Source of the DNA: Arthrobacter sp. Bz4
GTDB taxonomy: Bacteria; Actinomycetota; Actinomycetes; Actinomycetales; Micrococcaceae
Length of the DNA stretch: 64,000 nucleotides
Assembly: GCF_003075455.1 (NCBI RefSeq)
Contig: NZ_QDAE01000011.1
Coordinates: 1-64,000, forward strand
Direction of reading: 5' to 3'
In this document: positions 44,017 to 52,301 of the stretch, one piece after another
How the letters are laid out: each line of letters starts with the position of its first letter
Position numbering within the stretch: position 1 is the stretch's first letter
Translations under genes and position numbers: made by a program
Notes under the pieces: model-generated
Databases searched by the model: none
What the model saw: the letters and a program-made list of their open reading frames with translations, nothing else
Told to the model about the DNA's origin: nothing

Positions 44017-44337
44017 GTGAGTATTTTCCTGGTGTTTATTGCTATCGCTGTGGTGGGTGCTGTGGCTTTCGCCGTCGTCGGACGGCAGCGTCCGGGAGGG
44101 GATCTGACGGTCCCCGGGCATCCTGCGGGGCTGGTCGAACCCGCTCCGTCCCTGCCCGCAGTGCTGCTGCCCGACGACCCCCACCCTTCCGACATCGATA
44201 GAATCCGCTTCGCCCCCGCCTTGCGTGGGTACCGGATGGACCAGGTCGACGAGGTCCTCGAGAAGCTGGCGTCAGCGCTCGCCGAGCGGGACGAGATCAT
44301 TGCCGACCTCCGACGGTCCCGCCAGGACAGCCGATGA
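44017..44337 (+). CDS. DivIVA-domain membrane protein
   Basis: A 106-residue protein starting at GTG 44017. Residues 1-25 form a hydrophobic anchor, followed by a Pro-rich linker. The last 50 residues (Ile-Arg-Phe-Ala-Pro-Ala-Leu-Arg-Gly-Tyr-Arg-Met-Asp-Gln-Val-Asp-Glu-Val-Leu) are the N-terminal DivIVA motif that binds curved or polar membrane; the coiled coil is short. It may help place wall synthesis or recruit partners. It overlaps tag by four bases. The mycobacterial counterpart lies in the same position before tagA. Confidence 0.85.
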   Translation: MSIFLVFIAIAVVGAVAFAVVGRQRPGGDLTVPGHPAGLVEPAPSLPAVLLPDDPHPSDIDRIRFAPALRGYRMDQVDEVLEKLASALAERDEIIADLRRSRQDSR

Positions 44338-44912
44338 GCGGCGCGGCACTCGGGGAGGACGGGCGGGTGCGCTGCGACTGGGCCAACGCTACTGCCGATT
44401 ACCGGACCTACCACGACGAGGAATGGGGTCGCTCCGTCTCCGGGGAGGCAGCCCTGTTTGAACGGCTCAGCCTCGAAGCCTTCCAATCCGGTCTGAGCTG
44501 GATTACCATTCTGCGGAAGCGGGAGTCCTTCCGGGCGGCCTTCAGGGAGTTCGAACCGGCCGTGGTGGCAGAATTCGACGACGACGACGTCGAGCGGTTG
44601 CTTCAGGATGCCGGAATTGTCCGTAACCGGGCGAAGATCCTCGCAACCATTGCGAATGCCCGGGCGCTGCTGGCTCTTCCACCGGGTGAAAGCCTCGCCA
44701 ATATCCTTGAAGCGCACCGGCCAGCACCTCGTCCCGCCCCGGTTGCACTGACCGACGTGCCTGCGGTTGTCCCTGAATCGGTGGCACTGGCAAAGGCCCT
44801 GCGGTCGCACGGATTCAGGTTTGTTGGTCCCACTACCGGGTACGCCATGATGCAGGCAACCGGGTACGTCAATGACCATCTGCTGCACTGCTGGGTGCGG
44901 GGCTCGATGTGA
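44334..44912 (+). CDS. tag: DNA-3-methyladenine glycosylase I (Tag)
   Basis: The 192-residue enzyme excises 3-methyladenine from alkylated DNA, the first step of base excision repair. It has the Tag zinc ligands: Cys near residue 11 and His near 25 (Cys-Asp-Trp-Ala-Asn and Tyr-His-Asp-Glu-Glu-Trp-Gly), plus His and Cys near 185-189 (Leu-Leu-His-Cys-Trp). The Glu in Phe-Gln-Ser-Gly-Leu-Ser-Trp context and Arg-Asn-Arg-Ala-Lys-Ile region are conserved. It shares ATGA with the DivIVA-like gene, so the two are co-translated. Confidence 0.94.
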   Translation: MSGAALGEDGRVRCDWANATADYRTYHDEEWGRSVSGEAALFERLSLEAFQSGLSWITILRKRESFRAAFREFEPAVVAEFDDDDVERLLQDAGIVRNRAKILATIANARALLALPPGESLANILEAHRPAPRPAPVALTDVPAVVPESVALAKALRSHGFRFVGPTTGYAMMQATGYVNDHLLHCWVRGSM

Positions 44913-45067
44913 CCCACAACGCACCGCGATTCGCCGAGTCCGGCTCTGTGCGGGATAATGGTGGAGGATCAATGCGCGGGGGCCAGCATGCCGCCGTGTC
45001 ACTGACGTTAATTTTCGTTGACGGGCGGCCGGGGATCCCGGGCGCGCACATTTGAAGGGATACCTTT

Positions 45068-45235
45068 ATGGCTGCCATGAAACCGCGGACCGGCGATGGG
45101 CCGATGGAAGTCACCAAAGAGGGCCGCAGCCTAATCATGCGGGTACCGATTGATGGTGGCGGGCGGCTAGTGGTCGAACTCAATGCGGAGGAAGCCGGCA
45201 ACCTCAAGGACTGCCTTTTGACGGTCACCGAGTAG
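45068..45235 (+). CDS. DUF3117 protein
   Basis: A 55-residue protein starting at ATG 45068 after AAGGGA. It opens Met-Ala-Ala-Met-Lys-Pro-Arg-Thr-Gly-Asp-Gly-Pro-Met-Glu-Val-Thr-Lys-Glu-Gly and ends Leu-Leu-Thr-Val-Thr-Glu, which matches actinobacterial DUF3117 (mycobacterial Rv1211). It is small, conserved and of unknown function, with high conservation of its first 25 residues. It has a 155-base gap before it and a strong terminator after. Confidence 0.9.
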   Translation: MAAMKPRTGDGPMEVTKEGRSLIMRVPIDGGGRLVVELNAEEAGNLKDCLLTVTE

Positions 45236-45253
45236 TCGCCCAAAGTGGCAGCG

Positions 45254-45290
45254 CTGCTGGGGTCGGCCCCAAGGGTACCGACCCCAGCAG
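45254..45290. terminator. Bidirectional terminator between DUF3117 and O-methyltransferase genes
   Basis: A perfect 13-bp stem (45254-45266 with 45278-45290) with an 11-base loop lies between the two convergent stops. It serves both genes. Confidence 0.82.
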
Positions 45291-45293
45291 TGA

Positions 45294-45941
45294 CTACTTA
45301 CGGATGGCTGGCATCTTCACGGCGAGCAGCAGGCCATGGCCGGTGGGAAGCATGGCCGACACCAGTTGCTCGTGGTCGCGAATAGTGCGTCCCACCTGGC
45401 GAAGAATGTTGGTCGAATCCTCTCGGATGGCCGGATCTGCCACCCGATCCTGATCCAGTGCGTCGTTGAGCATCAACATGCCGCCCGGCTTCAGCAGGCG
45501 GATGGCCTGATTTGCGTAGAGCGGCAGACCGGCCTTGTCTGCGTCGATAAAGACCAGATCGTAGGCGGCGTCAGTGAGGCGGGGCAGCACGTCAGCAGCC
45601 CGGCCGGAGATGGTGCGTGTCCGGTTCCCCGGCACGCCAGCCTCGGCGTAGGCCTCTCTCGCCGCGCGGAGGTGGTCGACGTCGGAGTCGATGGTGGTCA
45701 GGACGGACTGCGGTCCCAGGCCGCGCAGGATACATACCCCGGACACACCGGCCCCGGCACCAATCTCCACAACTGTCTGTGCCTTTGACGTCGCAGCAAG
45801 GACTGTCAACGCGGCCGCGACACCGGTGCTGACCGGCGTGACCCCAAGCTCGTAGGACCGGTCCCGGGCACGCAGCAGGACTTCATCCTCGTCGGGCAGC
45901 CCCTCGGCGTATGACCAGCTACTTTGTTTGTCCGCGCTCAT
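45294..45941 (-). CDS. O-methyltransferase (class I, SAM-dependent)
   Basis: The 215-residue protein has the O-methyltransferase 3-type layout: a helical N-terminus, Val-Val-Glu-Ile-Gly-Ala-Gly-Ala-Gly-Val-Ser-Gly near residue 58 (SAM binding), Thr-Ile-Asp-Ser-Asp near 83, Leu-Val-Phe-Ile-Asp-Ala-Asp-Lys near 125 and Leu-Leu-Lys-Pro-Gly-Gly near 145. The Asp-Ala-Asp-Lys motif supports metal-dependent catechol-type methylation. The mycobacterial relative Rv1220c sits in the same place before sigE. The natural acceptor is unknown. The start ATG is preceded by an unusual motif shared with the DEAD-box gene. Confidence 0.9.
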   Translation of the reverse strand: MSADKQSSWSYAEGLPDEDEVLLRARDRSYELGVTPVSTGVAAALTVLAATSKAQTVVEIGAGAGVSGVCILRGLGPQSVLTTIDSDVDHLRAAREAYAEAGVPGNRTRTISGRAADVLPRLTDAAYDLVFIDADKAGLPLYANQAIRLLKPGGMLMLNDALDQDRVADPAIREDSTNILRQVGRTIRDHEQLVSAMLPTGHGLLLAVKMPAIRK

Positions 45942-45955
45942 GTATTTACCGTTCA
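45939..45955 (-). promoter_or_regulatory. Start-proximal motif shared with DEAD-box helicase gene
   Basis: Reading on the minus strand, TGAACGGTAAATACATG matches TGAACGGTATTTAATTG at the helicase start at 13 of 17 positions, including the first nine, at identical distance from the start codon. Neither has a normal Shine-Dalgarno sequence. Its role is unclear. Confidence 0.3.
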
Positions 45956-46203
45956 GTTTTCTCGTTCAGGGGACGTTCTCGCTTTGGTACCCAGCCTACT
46001 GGTTGGGGGGCTCCTCGCCCATTTGGGTGATCAACGGAATCCGAGCGCCGTCGCAGGGCTTTCGCAGGCCAGGGCACACCAGTTTTCCAGCGATCTCCCA
46101 GCTTGATAGGGCAATATTTCAAGCTCCAGGCATCCGGTGAACCATTGGCCGCGAATACCTTGGGAGACGGCAAAATGCTGTTTCACACTGGGAGGAGAGG
46201 TTG

Positions 46204-46835
46204 ATGTCCACTTCGCAAACAACGGTGGCCGCTGCCACCGTCACCGATGAAGCAGCAGGCACGGACGCCGCCTGGGTGGCGCCCTCCTGGGAAGAAGTGG
46301 TGGTTGTCCATTCGCCGAAGGTGTACCGGCTGGCCTACCGCCTGACCGGCAACAAGTTCGACGCCGAGGATCTCACCCAGGAAGTGTTTGTCAGGGTCTT
46401 CCGGTCCCTGGCCAACTTCACGCCCGGCACCCTCGATGGGTGGCTGCACCGAATCACCACCAATCTGTTCCTGGATCAGGCTCGCCGGAAAAGCCGGATC
46501 AGGTTCGATGGCCTGACGGAGGAGGCCGAAAGCCGCCTGCCCAGCGCCCATCCCGGGCCGGAACGCAGTTTGAATTCAACAACCTCGACATTGATGTGCA
46601 GGCTGCCCTCGAAGAACTCCCACCCGATTTCCGGGCGGCTGTGGTCCTGTGCGATCTGGAAGGGCTCGCCTACAACGAGGTGGCTGAAGCCCTCGGGGTG
46701 AAGCTGGGAACAGTGCGCTCACGGATCCACCGGGGGCGCACCATGCTGCGCGAAAAGCTTGCTCACCGCGACCCGGCCCTGACCGCTGCCAAAAGCCCCC
46801 GAATGAAGCTGCCCCGGATTGCGGGCGCCCGTTAG
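46204..46835 (+). pseudogene. sigE: ECF sigma factor SigE, apparent one-base deletion
   Basis: ATG 46204 follows GGAGGAGAGG. The first part encodes sigma region 2 (Tyr-Arg-Leu-Ala-Tyr-Arg-Leu-Thr-Gly, [11 protein letters not shown]) up to Pro-Glu-Arg-Ser near residue 122. Region 4 ([10 protein letters not shown], [10 protein letters not shown], [10 protein letters not shown]) follows in a different frame. Restoring one base in the T run at 46569-46571 joins them to 210 residues, the normal SigE length. As read, the protein ends at 46701 without region 4 and could not recognise -35. SigE responds to envelope stress and is partnered by the anti-sigma gene just downstream. Confidence 0.88.
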
Positions 46836-46840
46836 CGGCC

Positions 46841-47815
46841 ATGCGACATCCGAAGCGGCATCTAGCTGATTTCGTAGACGGGGAGTTGCCCTTGGACCGC
46901 CGCAGGGCGGTGGAAAGCCACCTCGCCCGCTGCGCCTCCTGCCGGGACACCGTGCGGGAGCATCGGGGTGTCCGAAACCGGCTGCAAAGCTCAGAGATCC
47001 CACGGCCCGACGCCGATCTGTTCGATCGCATCATGGCGACCGCCCAGCGCCACCCAGAGACGCGTCCCGGAGTGGCGCCCGACGTCGTCGGGCAGGAAAA
47101 GCACGGACCCAGCCGGCGGATGGCAGGCTTTGCCTCACGCCACCGCACACCGATGGCGGTGAGCGGAGGGCTGGCCGTGGTCGCGCTCGCAACGCTTACC
47201 GGTGCCTATGCCCTTGGCATCGAATCGGAGCATGAGGTCCTCGCCGGCAGCGGTCGAAGCGGGGCGCTGATGGCTGGCTGGCAGTCGGTTGCCTCCGACA
47301 CCCCAACCCTGCTGGATGCCAGCCAGCTCGAAGAGCTCAGGGGCGGTGGCTGGTACTGCCCCGACCTCGAAATGATGGGGTTCAGCGTGGCGGGTGCGGA
47401 AGCCATCACTGTGGCGAACCGTCCGGCACTCATGATGGTGCTCAATGACGGAACTGACTCAGTCACGATCTACGAACAGCGCAAACTCGGCGACGGCCGG
47501 GCACCTGTCGCGTCACCGCCCATCAACGCACTGACGGGGAACTCCGTCGTCGACGACGGATTCGAACGCATCGGCGGGATGCAACGCCAAATCTGGGTCC
47601 ACCCGGGGCACTCCTGGCAGGTGGTGCTCGATTCCCAGTCGGTAACCTACACCGTTGTCTCGAGTCTTCCCGCAGCAGAAATGCCGCAGGCTGTTAGCCA
47701 ACTGGTACTGGCCGAGCACTCCCGGCTGGCGCCCACCGAGCCGACTCCGCATGACCCCCTGAGCAGGATTCTTCGAGGGCTCAACAAGCTGGCACAGCCA
47801 GCCTCGGGACAGTGA
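46841..47815 (+). CDS. Anti-sigma factor with zinc finger (RseA-like)
   Basis: The 324-residue protein starts five bases after sigE, so it is co-transcribed with it. The N-terminal zinc-finger-HC2 domain has Leu-Ala-Asp-Phe-Val-Asp-Gly-Glu-Leu and His-Leu-Ala-Arg-Cys-Ala-Ser-Cys (His-x3-Cys-x2-Cys) near residues 27-34, which sequesters the sigma factor. One TM helix lies near residues 106-128, and about 195 residues are extracellular. Mycobacterial RseA (Rv1222) is shorter, about 154 residues, so the outside domain here is extra and could sense envelope stress. In that gene order HtrA follows; here tatB follows directly. Confidence 0.88.
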   Translation: MRHPKRHLADFVDGELPLDRRRAVESHLARCASCRDTVREHRGVRNRLQSSEIPRPDADLFDRIMATAQRHPETRPGVAPDVVGQEKHGPSRRMAGFASRHRTPMAVSGGLAVVALATLTGAYALGIESEHEVLAGSGRSGALMAGWQSVASDTPTLLDASQLEELRGGGWYCPDLEMMGFSVAGAEAITVANRPALMMVLNDGTDSVTIYEQRKLGDGRAPVASPPINALTGNSVVDDGFERIGGMQRQIWVHPGHSWQVVLDSQSVTYTVVSSLPAAEMPQAVSQLVLAEHSRLAPTEPTPHDPLSRILRGLNKLAQPASGQ

Positions 47816-47856
47816 GCCAAATAGCTCCTGCCGCCGCCGAAAGGTAGTCTTCTTCA

Positions 47857-48267
47857 GTGTTTGGAATCAACGGGCTCGAGTTTTTGCTGCTGGCTGTCAT
47901 CGCCGTCATGGTTCTCGGACCTGAACGGCTGCCGGAGTATGCCGCCCAGCTGGGCAGGCTGGTGAAGGATCTCCGCCGGATGGCATCGGGCGCGCGGGAG
48001 CAGCTCCGCGAGGAAGTCGGCCCGGAGCTCGACGACGTCGACTGGCGCAAGCTCGACCCCCGCCAGTACGATCCGCGTCGGATCATCAAGGAAGCCCTGA
48101 TCGACGACGTCCAGGACGCTTTCAAGCCTGTTAGCGGGGGAGCACCGAACCCGGCGGCCCCGGCTTCCGTCACGCCGCCAGCCCGGTCACGGCCGCTGCC
48201 GTCAGTCGCGACGTCACCGCGGCTCAGCGCCGGCCAGCTGGCGCCGTTCGATGTGGAAGCCACCTAG
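47857..48267 (+). CDS. tatB: Twin-arginine translocase subunit TatB
   Basis: GTG 47857 starts a 136-residue protein with a single N-terminal TM (Phe-Leu-Leu-Leu-Ala-Val-Ile-Ala-Val-Met-Val-Leu, residues 9-22), followed by Gly-Pro-Glu-Arg-Leu-Pro-Glu-Tyr-Ala and an amphipathic helix (Arg-Leu-Val-Lys-Asp-Leu-Arg-Arg-Met) to about 60. The acidic/basic tail is Pro- and Ala-rich. Glu-8-type residue is present as Glu in Leu-Glu-Phe, as in other TatB. It receives folded Tat substrates from the TatABC complex. The position after the sigE block is that of Rv1224. Confidence 0.93.
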   Translation: MFGINGLEFLLLAVIAVMVLGPERLPEYAAQLGRLVKDLRRMASGAREQLREEVGPELDDVDWRKLDPRQYDPRRIIKEALIDDVQDAFKPVSGGAPNPAAPASVTPPARSRPLPSVATSPRLSAGQLAPFDVEAT

Positions 48268-48316
48268 CACCAGGCTGTTGCGCCCGGACGGAACCGGTCA
48301 GGCGAAGCCTGCCTGG

Positions 48317-49435
48317 CTAGGTGGGAGTGACCTTCAGCCGACGGCCGCCGAGGTCACGCGGACGGCGGGCGAGGGTGTCCGCTATCTGGCGAAGTTCCTG
48401 CGCTGCGGCGGATTCGCTGGTCCCATGGACGATAGGTTCCCCACTGTCCCCACCCTCGCGAAGGGCAATCTCGAGTGGGACACTGCCGAGGAGCGGGACC
48501 GGGTAGCCCAGGGCCTCAGTGAGGCGGCCGGTCAGGGCGAGCCCGCCACCCTTGCCGAACAGTTCCATCCGTTCCCCACCGGGAAGCTCAAGCCAGGACA
48601 TGTTCTCGATCACCCCTGAAACCTTCTGGCCCGTCTGGTTGGCCAGGGTCCCGGCGCGTTCAGCAACGTCCGCGGCCGCCGTCTGCGGCGTGGTGACCAC
48701 CAACAGCTCCGACGAGGGCAGCAGTTGGGCCACAGAGATGGCGATGTCCCCGGTGCCAGGAGGAAGATCGAGGAACAATACGTCCAGATCGCCGAAGTGC
48801 ACGTCGCTGAGAAACTGCTCAAGTGCCCGGTGGAGCATCGGCCCGCGCCAGGCGACCGGCTGATTGCCGGCGATGAACATGCCAATTGAAATGACTTTGA
48901 CGTCGTAGGCGACCGGCGGGAGGATCATCTCATCGACCCGGGTTGGCGGCTGGGTGATCCCCAGCAGGGAAGGTACCGAGAAGCCGTAGACGTCAGCGTC
49001 GACAATCCCCACTCTCAGGCCTTGGGCGGCCATTGCCACCGCAAGATTCACTGTGACGCTCGATTTGCCGACCCCGCCCTTGCCGCTCGCCACCGCGTAC
49101 ACCCGGGTCAGTGAGCCCTCGTCGTTGAACGGGATGCCCTTCCGGCCACCGGGGCCCCTGAGCTGTTCCTTGAGCCGGTCGCGTTGCTGTTGGGTCATCA
49201 CCGAGAGCCGTACGTCCACCGAGGTGACTCCGTGGAGGCCCCCTACCGCGGTTTCGACGTCGCGGGTGATGGTCCCGCGCAGCGGGCAGCCGGCAATGGT
49301 GAGCAGCACCTCAACGGTGACGGCGCCGCCGACGATATCGGTGCCCGCAACCATACCCAGCTCGGTGATTGGTTTGCGAAGTTCAGGGTCAATCACGGTG
49401 GCGAGGGCTGCATCCACCTGCTCCCGCAATGTCAC
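48317..49435 (-). CDS. mrp: Mrp/NBP35-family iron-sulfur carrier ATPase
   Basis: The 372-residue protein has an N-terminal DUF59/MIP18 domain (Asp-Pro-Glu-Leu-Arg-Lys-Pro-Ile near 17, with Ala-Gly-Cys-Pro-Leu-Arg near residue 50), then a deviant Walker A Gly-Lys-Gly-Gly-Val-Gly-Lys-Ser-Ser near 118-126. Asp-Leu-Pro-Pro-Gly-Thr-Gly-Asp follows near 220, and Glu-Asn-Met-Ser-Trp near 278. No CxxC cluster motif is seen at the C-terminal position, as in other actinobacterial members. It is a P-loop ATPase that loads Fe-S clusters onto targets. It overlaps DUF1003 by four bases, an operon arrangement. Confidence 0.92.
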   Translation of the reverse strand: MTLREQVDAALATVIDPELRKPITELGMVAGTDIVGGAVTVEVLLTIAGCPLRGTITRDVETAVGGLHGVTSVDVRLSVMTQQQRDRLKEQLRGPGGRKGIPFNDEGSLTRVYAVASGKGGVGKSSVTVNLAVAMAAQGLRVGIVDADVYGFSVPSLLGITQPPTRVDEMILPPVAYDVKVISIGMFIAGNQPVAWRGPMLHRALEQFLSDVHFGDLDVLFLDLPPGTGDIAISVAQLLPSSELLVVTTPQTAAADVAERAGTLANQTGQKVSGVIENMSWLELPGGERMELFGKGGGLALTGRLTEALGYPVPLLGSVPLEIALREGGDSGEPIVHGTSESAAAQELRQIADTLARRPRDLGGRRLKVTPT

Positions 49436-50028
49436 AACCGGTCAGACCGGTTGGGCTGCAGCTTTGGCAGCGACGCCGTCTGGTCGCCGCCCTTCCGGCG
49501 CGACTTTTTATGGAGGGCCGTGTCTTTGTCTTCGGCGGTCTCAAGGATTTCCTCAAGGACTGAGCGCAGTTCGGACCGGACATAATCGCGCGTCGCGACC
49601 TCGCGGATCGCGATCCGTAGTTCAGCGATTTCCCGGGTCAGATATTCGGTGTCGGAAAGGTTCCGTTCAGCACGCTGCCGATCCTGCCGCAGCGACACCC
49701 GGTCGCGGTCGTCCTGCCGGTTCTGTGCCAGAAGCAGCAGGGGTGCTGCATAGGATGCCTGGAGGGAGAGCATCAGGGTCAGCAGGGTGAAACCGATGGC
49801 GGCGCTGTCGAAACGCAGTCCGCCTGGGGCCCAGGAGTTCCAGGCCAGCCAGAGGGCAACAAAGACTGTCATGTAGAACAGGAACTGGGGTGTCCCCATG
49901 AACCGGGCGAAGTTTTCGGTGGCGCTGCCGAACCGGTCCGGGTTCGGCCGCAGCCGGGGCAGCCAGCGTTTACGGCTCTCGCGCGGGGTGTCGAGCCCTG
50001 TCGCAGTGGTTCTGATCCGCTCAGCCAT
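49432..50028 (-). CDS. DUF1003 membrane protein
   Basis: A 198-residue protein with a basic N-terminus, two TM segments at about residues 52-70 and 85-105 (Phe-Leu-Phe-Tyr-Met-Thr-Val-Phe-Val-Ala-Leu-Trp and Ala-Ala-Ile-Gly-Phe-Thr-Leu-Leu-Thr), and a charged coiled coil (Asp-Arg-Asp-Arg-Val-Ser-Leu-Arg-Gln-Asp-Arg-Gln-Arg-Ala). The Gln-Ala-Ser-Tyr-Ala-Ala-Pro-Leu motif between them is the DUF1003 hallmark. It lies between mrp and the CBS protein, overlapping both, as in many actinobacteria. Function is unknown. Confidence 0.9.
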   Translation of the reverse strand: MAERIRTTATGLDTPRESRKRWLPRLRPNPDRFGSATENFARFMGTPQFLFYMTVFVALWLAWNSWAPGGLRFDSAAIGFTLLTLMLSLQASYAAPLLLLAQNRQDDRDRVSLRQDRQRAERNLSDTEYLTREIAELRIAIREVATRDYVRSELRSVLEEILETAEDKDTALHKKSRRKGGDQTASLPKLQPNRSDRL

Positions 50029-51301
50029 TGGTTGCTCCCTTCGTCAATCCCGGGTAGTCGTTGGCAGCGCGCCAATCATCGGGCAGCAGGTGGTCGAGGA
50101 CGTCGTCAACTGTCACCGCTCCGACCAACCGACCTTCAGCGTTGACGACGGGAATGGAGTTCAGATTGTAGGTCGCAAGGATGCGGGCCACCTCGCTGAT
50201 GTTGGCCTGGTCCCCGACGGGCTCCAGATCAGTGTCAACGATGTTCCCCAGCTGCTCCGGCGGAGGGAATCGCAGCAGCTGCTGGATGTGGACGACGCCG
50301 AGATACCGTCCGGTGGGTGTCTCAAGCGGTGGGCGGCACACGAAAATCGATGAGGCCAACGCTGGAGTCAGTTCCTCACGCCGGACGTGCGCGAGGGCTT
50401 CGGCCACTGTCGCCTCGGGTGGGAGGATGACCGGCACGGTGGTCATCATGGAGCCGGCAGTGTCCTCCTCGTATTGGAGCAGGCGTCGCACATCCTCTGC
50501 GTCTTCGGGCTCCATCAACGCGAGGAGGTCCTCCTTCTGCGCTTCGGGCAGTTCGTTGAGGAGGTCCGCGGCGTCGTCGGGGTCCATTTCCTCCAGCACA
50601 TCGGCGGCACGTTCACGGTGGAGCGAAGAGATGATTTGCACCTGGTCATCGTCCGGGAGTTCCTGCAGGATGTCAGCGAGCCGGTCATCCTGCAGGGCGC
50701 CCGCAATCTCGGTGCGTCGTTTGTCGCTCATTTCGTGCAGCGCGTCCGCGAAGTCGGCCGGCTTGAGGTCCTCGTGTTGCGCAACGAACTGGGAAGCGCC
50801 CTGCGGTTCGGCAGCGTCCCCGTGGTAGGCGTCCAGCCAGTCGACAATGAGGCGTTCGCCCCGGCGGAGTCCACGCAGCGCCGACGACGACGAGCCGCGC
50901 CTGATGAATACCTGTGATACGTGCCAGTCGCCGGCGCGGTCCACCTCGATGGCGATATCCTCGATTACTGCCTCGCCGCTCCCGTCGCGCAGGGTCACCC
51001 GGCGGTCAAAAAGCTCACCCACCACCAGCATTTCGGCGCCGCGCTGTTCGAAGCGGCGGAGGTTGACCAGTCCGGTGCAGATGATCTGGGTCGAATCAAT
51101 CGACGTGACCCGGGTCATCGGGACAAAGACCCGCCGTTTGCCGGGTACCTCCACCACCAGGCCAACGGCCTGGGGCGCGGTGTTCGGGCCGAGGTCAAGA
51201 ACCACCGCATCACGAAGTCGGCCCAGACGGTCACCCAGTGGGTCAAACACGTCGAGGCCAAGCAGGCGCGCCACGAAGACGCGGGTGGGATTAGTGCTCA
51301 C
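50021..51301 (-). CDS. PRC-barrel / MgtE N-terminal / CBS protein (no transporter domain)
   Basis: The 426-residue protein has an N-terminal PRC-barrel-like region (about 8-80), another about 90-165, MgtE_N-type helical repeats (about 185-290; Ile-Leu-Gln-Glu-Leu-Pro-Asp-Asp and Met-Asp-Pro-Asp-Asp-Ala-Ala-Asp-Leu-Leu), then two CBS domains (about 290-415). MgtE's five-TM channel is missing, so this is a soluble magnesium- or adenosine-sensing relative (mycobacterial Rv1232c-like) rather than a Mg2+ transporter, though automated calls often say MgtE. It overlaps DUF1003 by eight bases, suggesting that the pair works together at the membrane. Confidence 0.88.
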   Translation of the reverse strand: MSTNPTRVFVARLLGLDVFDPLGDRLGRLRDAVVLDLGPNTAPQAVGLVVEVPGKRRVFVPMTRVTSIDSTQIICTGLVNLRRFEQRGAEMLVVGELFDRRVTLRDGSGEAVIEDIAIEVDRAGDWHVSQVFIRRGSSSSALRGLRRGERLIVDWLDAYHGDAAEPQGASQFVAQHEDLKPADFADALHEMSDKRRTEIAGALQDDRLADILQELPDDDQVQIISSLHRERAADVLEEMDPDDAADLLNELPEAQKEDLLALMEPEDAEDVRRLLQYEEDTAGSMMTTVPVILPPEATVAEALAHVRREELTPALASSIFVCRPPLETPTGRYLGVVHIQQLLRFPPPEQLGNIVDTDLEPVGDQANISEVARILATYNLNSIPVVNAEGRLVGAVTVDDVLDHLLPDDWRAANDYPGLTKGATNG

Positions 51302-51419
51302 CTGCCTAGGCTACTTTGGAACGGCCGCTTCCGCCCTATTCGATCGGCGGCAACGTAGCGCTAGTTCACTGCGAGCGATACGGGCCCACAGGTCAGCCGT
51401 TCTGGGTGAGAATGGAACC

Positions 51420-52301
51420 ATGTCAAATGTGCTTGGTCGAACGGCGTCACGGGATGAAGGCCGCATCCTGCCCAAAGGCGAAACGGTCGGACGGTACAGT
51501 GCCTACCTGGACGCGCAGAAGGCAGTGGATTACCTAGCCGACAGCAAGTTCCCCGTGCAGAAAGTCTCGATCATTGGCAGCGATCTGAAGACTGTTGAAC
51601 GAGTGACGGGCCGGCTCAGCTACCCGCGGGTGGCATTGGCCAGCGCTGCAACGGGTGCATGGTTCGGATTTTTCGTGGGCCTGATCCTGACGCTGTTCGG
51701 CGACGGCGGTGCGTACCTGCCGATCTTCACCGCGATGGCGCTTGGCGCCGTGTTCTGGATGCTGTTTGGCGTCATCACCTACGCCTTCCAGCGTGGCAAG
51801 CGGGACTTCACCTCCACGAGTCAGGTCATCGCCACCAGCTACGATGTCATCGTCGAACCGGAATCGGCCGGTGAAGCTCGACGGATGCTGCAACAGTTGC
51901 CAATGAACGGTCAGGCCCAGCACCCCGGCGGGTCCGCGCAGGGGTGGCAACCACCGGCAGCGCCTCCCGGTAGCGGCCCACAGGCGCCGGGCCAGCCCGG
52001 GCAGCCGCAGGCCTGGAAAGACCCGCTCGCCCAGCCCATCCAGAATCCACAGCAGCCCGGCACCCCCGAGTCCGGGACCGCCAGCCAGGGAAACGCGCCG
52101 GACCAGGGTGCACACACCGCAGCGGATGGGTCACAGGGTGCAGGCCCCTCCGGTCCCCGGCGTGGCCAGTTCGCTGACCTCCCCGACGGGCGGCCGCAGT
52201 ACGGTGTCCGGGTTAACCCTCAGGAGAACAGTGCGGCCGCGACAGAAAGCCCGGCGAAGGGTCCCGAGGAATCGGGTCAGCCCGCCGACGAGCGTGCCTA
52301 G
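51420..52301 (+). CDS. YflT-like general stress protein with disordered tail
   Basis: ATG 51420 gives 293 residues. The first half is a YflT/GSP17M-like domain: Arg-Tyr-Ser-Ala-Tyr-Leu-Asp-Ala-Gln-Lys-Ala-Val-Asp-Tyr-Leu near 27, then two hydrophobic segments (Ala-Ala-Thr-Gly-Ala-Trp-Phe-Gly-Phe-Phe-Val-Gly near 80 and Ile-Phe-Thr-Ala-Met-Ala-Leu near 105). The second half (about 165-293) is low-complexity, rich in Pro, Gly, Gln and Ala, and probably disordered. The family is stress-inducible in other bacteria; no promoter motif for SigE was found. It is divergent from the CBS-protein gene. Confidence 0.82.
   Translation: MSNVLGRTASRDEGRILPKGETVGRYSAYLDAQKAVDYLADSKFPVQKVSIIGSDLKTVERVTGRLSYPRVALASAATGAWFGFFVGLILTLFGDGGAYLPIFTAMALGAVFWMLFGVITYAFQRGKRDFTSTSQVIATSYDVIVEPESAGEARRMLQQLPMNGQAQHPGGSAQGWQPPAAPPGSGPQAPGQPGQPQAWKDPLAQPIQNPQQPGTPESGTASQGNAPDQGAHTAADGSQGAGPSGPRRGQFADLPDGRPQYGVRVNPQENSAAATESPAKGPEESGQPADERA

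Noticed and set aside
43503-45002. 499-codon minus-strand frame
   Set aside because: Covers three genes on the other strand (LOG family, DivIVA-like, tag) that all show family motifs.
50021-51301. MgtE magnesium transporter
   Set aside because: The MgtE membrane domain is missing; only the sensor domains are present.
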